The notes under the pieces are model-generated. The model had not been told where the DNA came from. It saw nothing but the letters and a program-made list of their open reading frames with translations, and ran no database searches. A program made the position numbers and the translations under genes. Below are positions 46,931 through 57,446 of a DNA stretch of 64,000 nt, piece by piece. Origin of the DNA: Pratylenchus scribneri (Eukaryota; Nematoda; Chromadorea; Rhabditida; Pratylenchidae). Numbering within the stretch: position 1 is the first letter of the stretch; every line of letters starts with the position of its first letter. Where the stretch lies: assembly GCA_030063045.1 (NCBI GenBank), contig JAQSEB010000159.1, positions 310,001 through 374,000 of the forward strand. Reading direction: 5' to 3'.

Positions 46931-47810
46931 ACAAAAAGAGGATGAGAGAGGTAGAGAAGTATTTAGAAAATGAAAAAATTAGTCAAGGAAAAAATGTGGA
47001 TTAATAATAATTGCTGTAATTTGATTTTGGATAAATGGGAATAAAATTTCAGTCACTTTTTTTTTCAAATTAATAATATAATTATTTTAAAAAATAATTA
47101 TTAAAAATCAATTATTTTTGTTCCTTTATTTCTTGTAATTATTATATAACTATTTTTATGGCCAGAATTCCAAATAATAAAATAAAAAATAATTAATTTT
47201 TATTTGACGAATCAATAGTTAAATTAAATAATATTAAAAATACTTTTCAAGATATTTCATGTTTTTGGACAAATTAAATATTTATCCTTTGCAAATGAAA
47301 AAGGGTAAATCTACAAAATCCCTATTTACAAAATCCCTATCCTATAAAATGTTTATATGTTTGTTTTCTTGTTTCCTTTGGTTAGCATAGCCAATTAAGT
47401 GCCAATTTTAATTACTCCAATGTTTACGACCATCTTGAAACTGATCTTAGCATTAGTTAAAAGGAATTTTTATAAACAGAGTAGGCTATTGGCAAACGAT
47501 ATGAAGAACGGAAATAATGCCCCCCTATACGGGGAGCGGAATCAATTTAGGAAAACATAGCCATGCCATCGTCGAAAACAGCTGTACCATCGACATAAAT
47601 ACCAATTCTCTGGACGATTTTTTGGACAAAAGTTGTGCAAATAAATATATTTATTATTAGTTATTACCATAGGAATAGTACAAAAAATTTTTTCACTAAA
47701 GGAGAAATTTCTTTATAAAATTTCTTATGTATTGAAAGAATAAAAAAAGGCAGGTAATATGAATTCATATAACATTTATTTCATTTTATCAGTGATTGTG
47801 ATTGATGAAA
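46931..47810. other. intergenic with one doubtful exon
   Basis: Polyadenylation-type signals follow 46930. On the minus strand, about 47625-47547 reads IVQRIGIYVDGTAVFDDG and stops; codon use looks coding but acceptor and partner exons are missing. Otherwise A/T-rich. Confidence 0.3.
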
Positions 47811-48785
47811 TCATTTTCTTATACATTTAGAAAAGATATTTCTCTTCTTCCTATGAGTATATTCTTTAATTTTCCTTTCCCACCCTAATTTAAATATTGT
47901 TACATTGCGTATATTCGAATGGTCGTACAATTTCTTTCCCTCTTCCTTCCATTCCTTTTCCGTTCCATTTGGGCATCGTAATAGATAAAAGCCAATCACA
48001 TTATCAGAATCATCACTCTCTTCTTCAATCATCAATAGCACCTCTCCAGTCCGACCATTTTCCATGTCGAATGGCATCAAATCAACATCGCGATCAAAAT
48101 GGATTAAAAAAGTAATCGGGTGGGTTGAGTTGCAAAATTCCTATAAAATAAAAATATGAATCACATTTTTATTCTCTTTATTTTCGAAGTAAAAATTTTT
48201 TTAAAAAAAAGGTAAAAAATTAAATTCGATCATATTTTCTGAAATTTATACTAATATATTTTTGCCATCCATTTCATTGCCAATATATTCTCAAAATTTT
48301 TTAAAATAGCCAGATTAACAGATGGTCCATAAGAATCTGGAAAATAAAAATTTTCATACCTTTTTGATACGCTTAATCAAAGCCATCTTCCATTCGTGCC
48401 CACGACCTTTGAAATATAAAATTTTTGGTTTTCCATCAGTTCGTGGTTTTATCAACCAATTCAAAATGATATCAATATAATGGCGATTCCATGGGAGCCA
48501 ATTATCGATAGACAAAATTTGAATATTGTCGAGAAGGCCGGGGAAATGAAGCTGGAAATCTTGTAGTGAAATGTACAAAAAGTTCCATCGTTGCCAGACA
48601 ATTTCGCCAATGCTGGTCAACATTGCCAAAAATTGGCGAATATCATCCGTTACAATTCGTACTTCTCTTGTACAGCTGATATTTGGTGGCAATGTTGCTA
48701 TTTTAAGTTGTGGGAATATAAATGTACTGAATTTACTATTTTTTTTTCGGCGAAGGAAATTTCGTTTCGCCACTTTATCTAATAT
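47811..48785 (-). CDS. F-box-family protein, associated C-terminal region, 5' incomplete
   Basis: Exons 48785-48360 and 48140-47811 join in phase 0 (AAG|GTATGA, TTTTATAG). The text runs ILDKVAKRNFLRRKK, then REVRIVTDDIRQFL, WLIKPRTDGKPKILYF, EFCNSTHPITFLIHF, DVDLMPFDMENGRTGE and FYLLRCPNGTEKEWKEE. This block order matches, from memory of the family, the C-terminal part of a large F-box gene family of cyst and root-knot nematodes, where an N-terminal F-box would recruit a ubiquitin ligase. No F-box exon or start Met is found upstream; the next 350 bp is a foldback element. The product is therefore either truncated or begins on a distant exon. Confidence 0.65.
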
Positions 48786-48799
48786 CTAATAAGTAAATT

Positions 48800-49150
48800 T
48801 GCTGAGTGAGCTGTAGCCCGTTGGTTAATTAACCAATTTAAAGGATCTCGGACGGATGCATTTTATAGCAGAAAATTATTGGCCATCCAATAGTATATTG
48901 ATTAACTAAAAGTGTAAATTAAGAAATTCATGAAAACCATATTTGTTTTTGTTTTTATAGCCATATCGTGTATAAAATAAAAATTTTATGATTTACATAT
49001 ATATCAAATATCATTAGATAGCCAATATTTAATCCTTTTAAATACACTTTAGAGATCATTTTTAAATTGATTAATTGGGGGATGGGGGTGGCGAGGAGAG
49101 TAATGGCCGTTAAGAAAATGACCCCAACGGTTAGGTCAATTCCACAACGA
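48800..49150. repeat. foldback element related to 42885-43265
   Basis: GTTAATTAACCAATTTAAA...GGCCATCCAATAGTATATTG at the left and CATTAGATAGCCAATATTT...TTAAATTGATTAATT at the right are imperfect inverted arms. The same words occur in the element inside 42372-43581. Confidence 0.6.
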
Positions 49151-49259
49151 TGCATATGTGGATGATTCCACAAATTATGCAAATGCTAATTTTAATTTTT
49201 GTGGAAATTATATTTTCGAATTTGGACGTGAAAATTTGGATATGTAGCTTTCCGGATAT

Positions 49260-49545
49260 TGAGAATTCAAAAATGATATTAGTTTTGTGATCCGCGCAAG
49301 TACAATTTGTAAGCCGTTTTAAAATTTGTCTAAAAAGAGAATTTTTTTAAAAAATTTATTAATCGGTTGTTTGGAAAACAAAAAAAAATTTTTTTTTGAA
49401 TTTCTCATACTTAAAAACGCACAAATTCACATTTTTCAAATAATAATCATTTCAATCCTGCAATATCCCTTCTTTTAGAAATATTTTAAACAATTTACAA
49501 ATTGGTCTTGCGCGGATCACAAATTAATATCATTTTTGAATTACC
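49260..49545. repeat. inverted repeat at the 3' edge of the transposase ORF
   Basis: 49260-49312 (TTCAAAAATGATATTAGTTT, TGATCCGCGCAAG, ACAATTTGTAA) is mirrored by 49495-49545. The right arm supplies the last 15 codons of the transposase frame. Confidence 0.75.
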
Positions 49546-49935
49546 TATATCTTGAAATCCCCTGTTCAAATTTTTAAATATGCGCCAATCCACGATGGTA
49601 TGGTCGTTAATTTTTAATTCATGTTTGATGTCCTCCTGCCTTCCATATTGATGAGCCCAATAATACGTTAGGGCAAAAATTTGTTGTGTTGTTAGATGAG
49701 AGCCAGCGAAAAAAGTCCCTTGGAGGAAACCAATTTCTAGTGTTTTGCCTTCCGGATGCTGCGCTTTATTTTGACAACGCCAAGTTCCATATCGCTTTTC
49801 ATCTTTTGGTTGTCGAAGAGTCATTGTGGCCCCACAGAATTGGCAAATTCGTCGTCGATGAAGAAGGCCAAGATCTTTAAGCCAATTATCAAATTCGACG
49901 GGAGGTAAGGACAATTTTGCCGAAAGTTTTTGCAT
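49495..49935 (-). CDS. ISXO2/Merlin-type transposase N-terminal fragment
   Basis: An ATG at 49935 opens 146 codons. Residues 31-54 form a zinc-ribbon-like segment (CQFCGATMTLRQPK ... TWRC), then GTFFAGSHLTTQQIFALTYYW (about 73-93) and INDHTIVDWRIF (110-120). These are the N-terminal marks of IS1595/ISXO2-family transposases, including eukaryotic Merlin elements. The catalytic DDE part is missing: the frame runs into an inverted repeat, and a donor (ATATAG|GTAATT) near residue 130 suggests the tail is really intron. It is probably a truncated or domesticated copy; no catalytic exon was found in the following 1.5 kb. Confidence 0.7.
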   Translation of the reverse strand: MQKLSAKLSLPPVEFDNWLKDLGLLHRRRICQFCGATMTLRQPKDEKRYGTWRCQNKAQHPEGKTLEIGFLQGTFFAGSHLTTQQIFALTYYWAHQYGRQEDIKHELKINDHTIVDWRIFKNLNRGFQDIGNSKMILICDPRKTNL

Positions 49936-50070
49936 TGTGAAATCAATTGATCCATTTTAATGTTTATTTTTTGCGAAATGATGATGTTGATAAAAAATTT
50001 TTACGTTTTAAAGACCCAGGGATATTCAATGCCACCAAATCAAATCTTTCTTCCCATCTTAATTAAATAT

Positions 50071-50278
50071 AATTTTTGGTCGCATGTTTGTGAAATTTAT
50101 CCTTGCGAATAAATTTTATTTCATTTATTATTGGCAAAGAATCTGAGGCGATTCCGTCTCCTTTTAATTTAGAATTTGATTGGCATGTGTCAGGCAGTCG
50201 CCTATCCCAATTCCCTTCCATCAATTCCCTCCCTTCCATCAGTCCTTTCTCTTGTAGGGGCCAATCTACATAAGTACC
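50071..50278. repeat. third copy of the 268-bp arm
   Basis: Matches the outer three-quarters of 21449-21715 (from AATTTTTGGTCGCATGTTTG to CATAAGTACC) with a handful of differences. It stands alone here, with no inverted partner nearby. Confidence 0.85.
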
Positions 50279-50297
50279 CCAAACTCAAACATATAAT

Positions 50298-52016
50298 TTA
50301 CATAAAAATTAAAATAGCATTTGCATGATTGTGGAATGGCCTATATTTGCATAACCCTTTGTCTATAGTGGAATCGAACCCGGACGGACCTTGTTTTTTA
50401 TGAATTTTTTTTCTTAAATTTATTTTAATTTTGAAAACGAAGCTTTTACATTCGGCAAATCGCAGTATGCGGGAAGAAATCAGAGGAAGAATATTCTTGA
50501 GGAATTCCAAAACTTCAGCATCAATGAACCTAATAAATAAAAGATCAAATATTCAGTTAAAAAATTTAGAAATGCTAAAATAAATTATAGGCAATGCCAA
50601 ATAATTGATGGCAATATTCGATAGATTTAAATTAGTTTATCAAGGATGTCGAAAAAATATAAATAATTGTCTATCTATTAGTGAAAGTGAAATCGATTTT
50701 ACGACCAAATATATTGTGATGAATGATTTATGGTTTATTTTATCAACATCTTATAGGAGTTAAAAATTGTAATATTTAAATAATTAAAGCTTTTCCAAAT
50801 TCCAATAAAATATAGTCCAATAATTTCTAACCTAAAACCGAAAATTTTACGCAGGGAATTTTATTATATTCTTTAATGAGCATTCATTCTCTTTTCTAGA
50901 TCAAGTCATTTAAAATTTAGTAAAAAAAATTCACCCAAAGTAAACTGACTCAAAGCCGAGTATATAATGAGGCGGTGGCGTCGTAGCAATTGGAATATCC
51001 TCCAAATCGCGAAATGGAATATTCGGCTTTTCCAATTTCAATGTTTTTGTTGCATGAAAAAAAACTAATCCGGACACAATATGAGGCTTAACATTCCCAT
51101 GCAATTTTGAATAGCACAATTTATAGAATAATCGACATGAAATAGAAATGGAAGATTTGGCCATCTCGATGCGATTGATCCAGGCAAGAACTTCAATCAA
51201 CCAATTTGGCACACTAAAAATTATAAGAAAATAATGGGAAAATGTTGATGGAAATTTTTTATAAACTGACAATATTGAAATGAAAATAATTTTCGGAAAA
51301 ATTGGTTTTGCTCAGACTCTAAATCATGAAAAAAAAATATAAATTAACCGAAAGAGCTCGCACGACGAGTTGATGAGTATGCAAAAAGTGAAAATTTTCA
51401 TTCTTTAATCCTTAAAATTGAAATTCCCCTCTATTGAAATAATTTGAAATTTTTTGCCGCAGTTCCAATTTTAATTCATTACAATGATATAACCCTTTAA
51501 TGATAATAGTCTTCATTTTTTTATTTTGTAGTTTTTTATAAACCATTCATCGAATGAGACATTTATTTGATTGAAAACAAAATTTTCACTTTTTGATCAA
51601 GGAGATTCTGCGCACTCTAAATGCCCATAATTTGGTCAAAAGAGCTCAATTCATATTTTCTTAATCCGCTAGTTCAACTCTGTTGGCAATTGGCATAGCA
51701 TTTGCATGATTTCTGAGTATATATAATACCTAAATTTGTCTCATATATTTATACCTATATATTATTTATCATGTGTAATTTTAGTTAATTTTTAGCAATT
51801 TATATTGATATCATCATAATTGCCTCTGTTTAATAAAAATTTATAATGGAATTACAAAAACTTTGAACCAGGCGGATTTTGATTTTATCTGAAATTTTTT
51901 GTTTAGCTAAAAGAAAATTTAATATATTAATTAATGAGACAATTATTGAATTGAGATTTTATCTTAATAATAGAATACCATTGTGGTGGTGATTCTTCAT
52001 CCTCGCTTTTGTCCAT
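50298..52016 (-). CDS. F-box-like protein
   Basis: Exons 52016-51979, 51213-50935, then one from 50529. Phases 2 and 2 fit. Exon 1 is short and acidic (MDKSEDEESPPQ). Exon 2 begins with an F-box-like helix set (VPNWLIEVLAWINRIEMAKSS, then CRLFYKLCYSKLHG) followed by PHIVSGLVFF. Exon 3 continues FIDAEVLEFLKNILPLISSR and LRFAECKSF. F-box proteins link substrates to SCF ubiquitin ligases. The 3' end is uncertain: reading through gives a stop at 50298, while a 50-nt intron (TTC|GTTTTC ... AACAAG) would end the protein at 50363. Confidence 0.65.
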
Positions 52017-52660
52017 TTCCTGCTTTTGTCAGTTATCTATGAACACAAATTAGCCCATGCTCATCAAATTTTAATTGTTTTTTTGTCGTTTTATACCCTT
52101 AAATTATACAAATTATATAGTGATATGATATGACATGGGGATTATAAGGATACCGTAATATATATAAAATAAAGAGTAGACAAAAAATTTAATTAATGTA
52201 TTCTTAATTCTTTCAAACTTAATTAAAAATAAATTGTTGAGTTTCATTCATTAGAATGAGGATGTATTGATTTTTTCATTATGTATTTGTATGTTTGCTG
52301 GGGATGCGGATTAGTGAATGGAGGCGGAGGCCAGCAGAAGAAGACAACAATTGACATTCACCATAAAGCCATAAGCTCCATTGCTCTTTTTTAAAAGAGA
52401 AAAGAGAGATGAGGTAGGATGCGATCTCGCCCAAATCAACAATACCGACGGCCAAATTGCCTACTATAAAAATTGTTATCGATGTTCCCAAAAATGTTTT
52501 ATGAATTAAAATTCAAATATTTTTAAGCATTTATTTAAACCGTATTAAATCAGTGGAATGTCAAAAATTGCGGTTTTAAATCAATGGAATGCAAATATAA
52601 TTGCATAAATCATTATCATCAATATTGATCGATATCATTCCTCATTCTTCATCCCATCAT

Positions 52661-53762
52661 CTAAATTTCAGAAACCACTGGTCCGCGAAAATCATATTGG
52701 CCAAAGTTTGTCTCAAATCCTTGATTGTTGTGACGGATTGTGGCGGTTGGCCTAACTTTCAAAGTTGGATGTTGAAAATTGTCTGGCAATTTGGTTGGAC
52801 GAACTGAAAAAAAAAATGATCAATGCTGGGAAAATAAAAATCATATTTAGAATTTAAATTTTTATTATTTATTTAGATCGAAAATGCTTGAAATATTTCA
52901 AATTTTATTTCACAGAATATTCAATAATTTTATTTCGATTTTTCACATTTTAATTTATTTATTCAAATCTAATACCCAATTCCTTGCCATTCATATTGGC
53001 ATAAATGATCCGCTTCTTTTCGCCATTGAACAGTCCGATTCCGATCCCGATTCCAATGATATCAAATTCCTTGAATTTACTAGTATCATGCGTGACGGGG
53101 ATTGTGGAGTTAGGGTCATTATTGACGAAAATGCCAGCATGGCCATCGGCAATTCCAACTGAGCCAACTTGTTCACCGACTGGTTCATCAGACATCAAGA
53201 ATCGAGACCCAGCAATTGAATATCCGAAATGTATTTTACTAAAAATTATAATAAATTACAAATTGTGAATTTTAATCTTACCGAGTATTTTCGGGCTTCG
53301 CAGTCAATTGCACTTCGTAGTAGCAAATGGAATCCCAATCCAATGTAATGCGTTTTATGGTCTGAATCGAACGTATGTCTGAAAAAGATTTTTAATCGAA
53401 TGAAAATTTTGACAAAAGCATTGATTGGGAATTATGGAATTGATAAGCAGTAAAATCTTAGTTTTTTAATTTGTTTAATTTGCTTAAAAACATTAAAATT
53501 TTGTAATTATTTTTGACTCAAAAAGCTTTAATTTAATAACCTCAATCTAGAAAAATTATCAAAAAAAGTCAGGATAAAATATTTAAATTTAAAATCGAAA
53601 GTATAGTTACATTTTTTAGTAGGAACGCTTACTATCAAATTCTTCAGATGAGTTTACACGCATTCCATCGAAAGAGACCTTCAGCTTCGTATAATCCCAA
53701 TCCCAAATGCTGCCAACCACTTTGTTTTCCATTTTCACTCCGATTTCCATTTCCATTTCCAT
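52661..53762 (-). CDS. SPRY-domain protein
   Basis: Exons 53762-53633, 53378-53282, 53238-52976, 52803-52661; phases 1, 2, 1 fit and give 210 aa. After a short acidic N-terminus (MEMEMEIGV) the SPRY landmarks follow in order: SICYYEVQLT, HFGYSIAGSR, SVGIADGHAGIFVN, FDIIGIGIGIGLF, IIYANMNGKEL and FETNFGQYDF. The domain is nearly the whole protein and has no signal peptide or coiled coil, so it differs in layout from the SPRY gene at 37955. The likely role is protein-protein binding in the cytosol. An in-frame stop shortly after NGKELG, if the last intron is not removed, would give a form lacking the final strand. Confidence 0.8.
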
Positions 53763-55902
53763 TTCAAATGATTTTAGAAAGAATTATTCCAAAATTAATC
53801 AAAGTGCGAAAATTTGCTTAAAAATTATTAATTTTAAAGCAAAAAATGAGGAATTTGAATGTAATATTTAATAAGTTATTTTCGCTTTTATGCATATTTT
53901 AATAAATGAAATGGAAACTTTTTAAGAGAGGCGGGACGCATCAAAATATTTAAAAAGTTGAGAAAAATGAAAATAGTCGAAAATTAAGTAAAATTCATAA
54001 TGCTGCTTACTGCCAGTTTCTTATTTATAAGCAAATCATAGGTTGTCTATTTTATGTCCAGTTAAGTGCAGGTGTTCATTGTTCAGCATTTTAAAAAAGT
54101 ATATAAGAAGTTTGCATAAAGGGGCTATATGAATTTGTATTGAAATCCAAAAGGGAACAAAAGACATTGTTCGTTAAAAAAAAATTTGGATTTAAATGTC
54201 AAAAATGGGGAAAAGATGATATGTTTTTTATTTATTGTTGTTAATTTTATTATGTTTTGATAGCAATCTCAGTCAAAATATTATGTAAAAAGGGTAATGT
54301 TTGAATAAATAAGAAAAATGAACTTTAACAAACTGCACAATAAAATTTGTTTTCCATTCAATTAGAAAATATGTAAATAACTTCATGATTCATCGAAAAA
54401 AATTTCACAATTTCATAGTCAAATTTTGTGGCATTAAAAATGAAATGGAATTGAAAAAAATGTAAGTGTTTTGATGTTATTTGCTTTTTTGCCTTTGGCA
54501 CTCTAAAAGTATTGGTGGATTTCAATTTGGGGAAAAAATGCAAAAGAAAAATTAGTGAAAATCAAAGATGAAATTGAAAAAAAAGAATTTTTATTAAAAT
54601 TATTTTAATAAATTAAAGTATTAAAATTAAAAAAATATTACTATTTTTGGCACAAACTAAATTATATTTTACCACTAACTTTGGTAAATATGTCGAATAT
54701 GTGTACCAAAAATTTTTGTGTTAGATATGTTTCAAAATGATTGTTAGTATTTTATATCATGGTTGAACTATTTTAGGGCGCGGAAAAATATCTTAATATG
54801 GAATTGTTTAGCCGGCATTAAGAACTTGATTAGACAATTCTTTTTTATCACCATTTTCAATTATTCCATTCTTTATGTCAACATTCATCCTTTATATCAA
54901 TTGTTAATGAATGAATATGACATTTTACTAATTGAAAATTTAAAAAATTAATTATAATTTAAATTGTATACTTGTTTTAATATTTTTTTCCCCTTGATAA
55001 CAAAAGAAGAAAGCAGAATATGGTGTAATAATTTTAAAAATTTAGTATCATCATTGGAATGTTTTTATTTTCATTTATTTTTATTTTTTAATGATCTAAA
55101 TTTAATTCGTTTTTAAATTTAATTTTCTCAAAAAAGAACAAATGGGATTTTTAATCTTAATTTAATGGAAAAGAAATTCCTGGCAAACACTTGTCTATTT
55201 TTCTTATTTGTCATTTCCCTCGTCTTTTATTATAAATATTTTTCAAATAAATCCATTTTGGTTTTTGGAGCATAGAAAAATTGAATCACCGCCAGTTCTG
55301 ATGAGGAATTTAGCCTTCCATTTTATGCTGCTTTTCCTCCATGTTTTTTTTTTGTTTTTGGCTTAAAATCGATTACATAAATAAAATTTTTTTCTTCAGA
55401 AAAATACAATTTTAGGCCCTTATTTTTTTTATATAAATATTTATTTAATTCATTGTGGCGAATTTTATAAATTATATTATTATAAAATTAATATTGCCAT
55501 AGTAACTTATTTGTTATTCATAAAGTAACATTTTTGTCTAAAATTCGGTTGAATAAAGTATTTAAAATCAAAATACGAAAAATTGTAAAATAAAGCATAA
55601 ATTTATTCAATAAAATTATTTATTTTTACTCATTAAAACAAAAAAATTAAACGGTGGGATTCTATTTATAATGCCCCATTTTATTCTTTTCTCTTAAATA
55701 AAAAATAATTCTTAATAATTTGTTTTCGCATTTTAAGTGAAATTTTTAATTAAAAATTATGTTAAATTGTAAAATAATATTTCTTTAATATTATTTTTTA
55801 AAATTGAAATATTTTTAGATATTTATTTAAATCTTTTTAACATTGAAATATCGAAAAAAATATACCATTAAGGAAATATTCATTGTGGTCGTTGTGCCAA
55901 TT
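53763..55902. other. intergenic
   Basis: About 2.1 kb of A/T-rich sequence with homopolymers and no supported exon. Short ORFs at 54358-54543 (minus) and 54763-54951 (plus) lack splice partners. A patch at 55270-55345 resembles 7555-7620, so a small dispersed repeat may be present. Confidence 0.4.
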
Positions 55903-56326
55903 TCAGTGGTGGCGCTTCTGGCGGGATCTATTAAAAATTTTATTTTAAAATGTATTTTTGGGTAAAGAGAAAACCGTTGACGCATAATCCTCCAAAAATG
56001 GTCCTTCCTTTTGAAATTCTTCAATTTTCTTTTCCACCAAAAAGCAACATCCTTAATTGGACATTCAATCACTTCATCCATCCTTTTTTCGCTAAAAAAT
56101 TTCTCCATCACCATAAAATGCTTATTCAATTTCCACTTTTTATCTGATGAAGTTTTTGTATAGCAAATTTGCCGGTTAGAACCGTCACCATCTTTAAAAA
56201 TATACAATAATCGGAAAGCTCAATAAATGTATTTAATTTCTTGCCTTGGATATCCGAATTGGCTAAAATTGTGATTTGGCCACTTAATATGGTCAAAATT
56301 CCAAAAAGGAAAATATAGGCCACCAT
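55903..56326 (-). CDS. small secreted basic protein, unknown
   Basis: Exons 56326-56245, 56191-55975, 55927-55903 give 107 aa. Intron 1 is 53 nt with a GC donor (CAAG|GCAAGA ... TTTAAAG) and intron 2 is 47 nt (CG|GTTTTC ... TTAATAG); phases 1 and 2 fit. Residues 1-22 form a signal peptide (VAYIFLFGILTILSG). The mature part is strongly basic with two Cys (QICYTKT, VIECPIK), aromatic-rich near KDVAFWWKRK, and ends RRQ-type basic pairs (MRQRSRQKRHH). No family is recognised. Without intron 2 the frame would run on to 55827. Confidence 0.6.
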
Positions 56327-57446
56327 CCAAATACTCAAAAGTAGCGGCTGTAGAATATAATAAAATATTGAAAAAAATATTTTTCAATTTATATTTATCA
56401 AAATAAATAAATTGACAAAATTTTGAATTGAATTTACAATTTATGTTAGTTGAATTGTAATTGAAAAATTCAATTAATTATAATAATTTGATTTATAATT
56501 TGTTTAAAATCAAAAAAATCAGAGCAGTGTAAAATTCGTACAATTAAAAAAAATAAAATGAATTGAGCGAGAATTTATTTAATTATAATTTTAAATATAC
56601 TATTGCCTCTGAATGATGAATCATGATTGAATGGATGATTGGATTTGAATGGACAAAATAAATGTATAAATTTCTTAAAAAACAAATATCAAATATAAAT
56701 TCATATTTTTGGAAAATAAAATAAATCATTTTGAATATAAAATCGAATTTGGCAGGAATCAAATTTTTATAAATATATTATTTTCGTATTTTCTAATTTC
56801 CAATTAAATTATTTTAATTATATGGAGAATTTTTTTTCTTTGGATTCACTTTTTGCATATTTTATTTTTCTCCAAATTTTCAATCATAAAATTTATTTTC
56901 ATTTGGAAAGAAAATTCATAAAAATTAATTAATTTACCAAATGGAAAATTCCCATTCCATAAATGGTCTCATTTCATTAATAATTTCCTATTCACACCTT
57001 TCGCACATTTTATTTAATTTATTTTTTATCAACATTTTATCATCGAACAGGATTGGCAAATGGCAAATTATGATAATAATAATAATAGACCCATAAAAAT
57101 GGTTCTTCCTTATTCTTCATATAGAATGAAATAGAAATAAATAAATAGGATTTTAGTTCCTTTTTCCATCTAACTCCATCTTGGGACCATTAACAACAAA
57201 ATTCCTTCAATATTTTATCATCAATTGAGAATTGGCAAATTATGGAAATAATTGGCCAATAAAAATAAATGTTAATTTTTCTCAAATAATAATATTGAGA
57301 AAGTACAAACAAACAAACAGTCGGCCCTGATTTTAGTTCCCCTTTTTCCATCCCAGACAGGACATTCATAGTCAAATTCCCCTCCCGAATTCCCTCCCTT
57401 TTACAATCAATATTTTCATTTCATTTTTCCAGCTAAAAAAGAAGCA
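56327..57446. other. intergenic between divergent genes
   Basis: A/T-rich, with two inexact copies of a block (ATTGGCAAATTATG... CATTTTTTATCA-like and TTTTAGTTCC.TTTTTCCATC) at about 57030-57180 and 57205-57360, a local tandem duplication of about 180 bp. A pyrimidine run and TTTCCAG at 57425-57432 precede the phosphatase start and may accept a spliced leader. Confidence 0.45.

Noticed and set aside
50366..50400. GGTTCGATTCC on the minus strand as a tRNA
   Set aside because: Neither T-stem nor acceptor can pair and no A box lies at the right distance; it falls at the 3' end of the F-box-like gene.
52884..53268. Plus ORFs of 92 and 87 codons
   Set aside because: Shadows of SPRY exon 3 on the minus strand.
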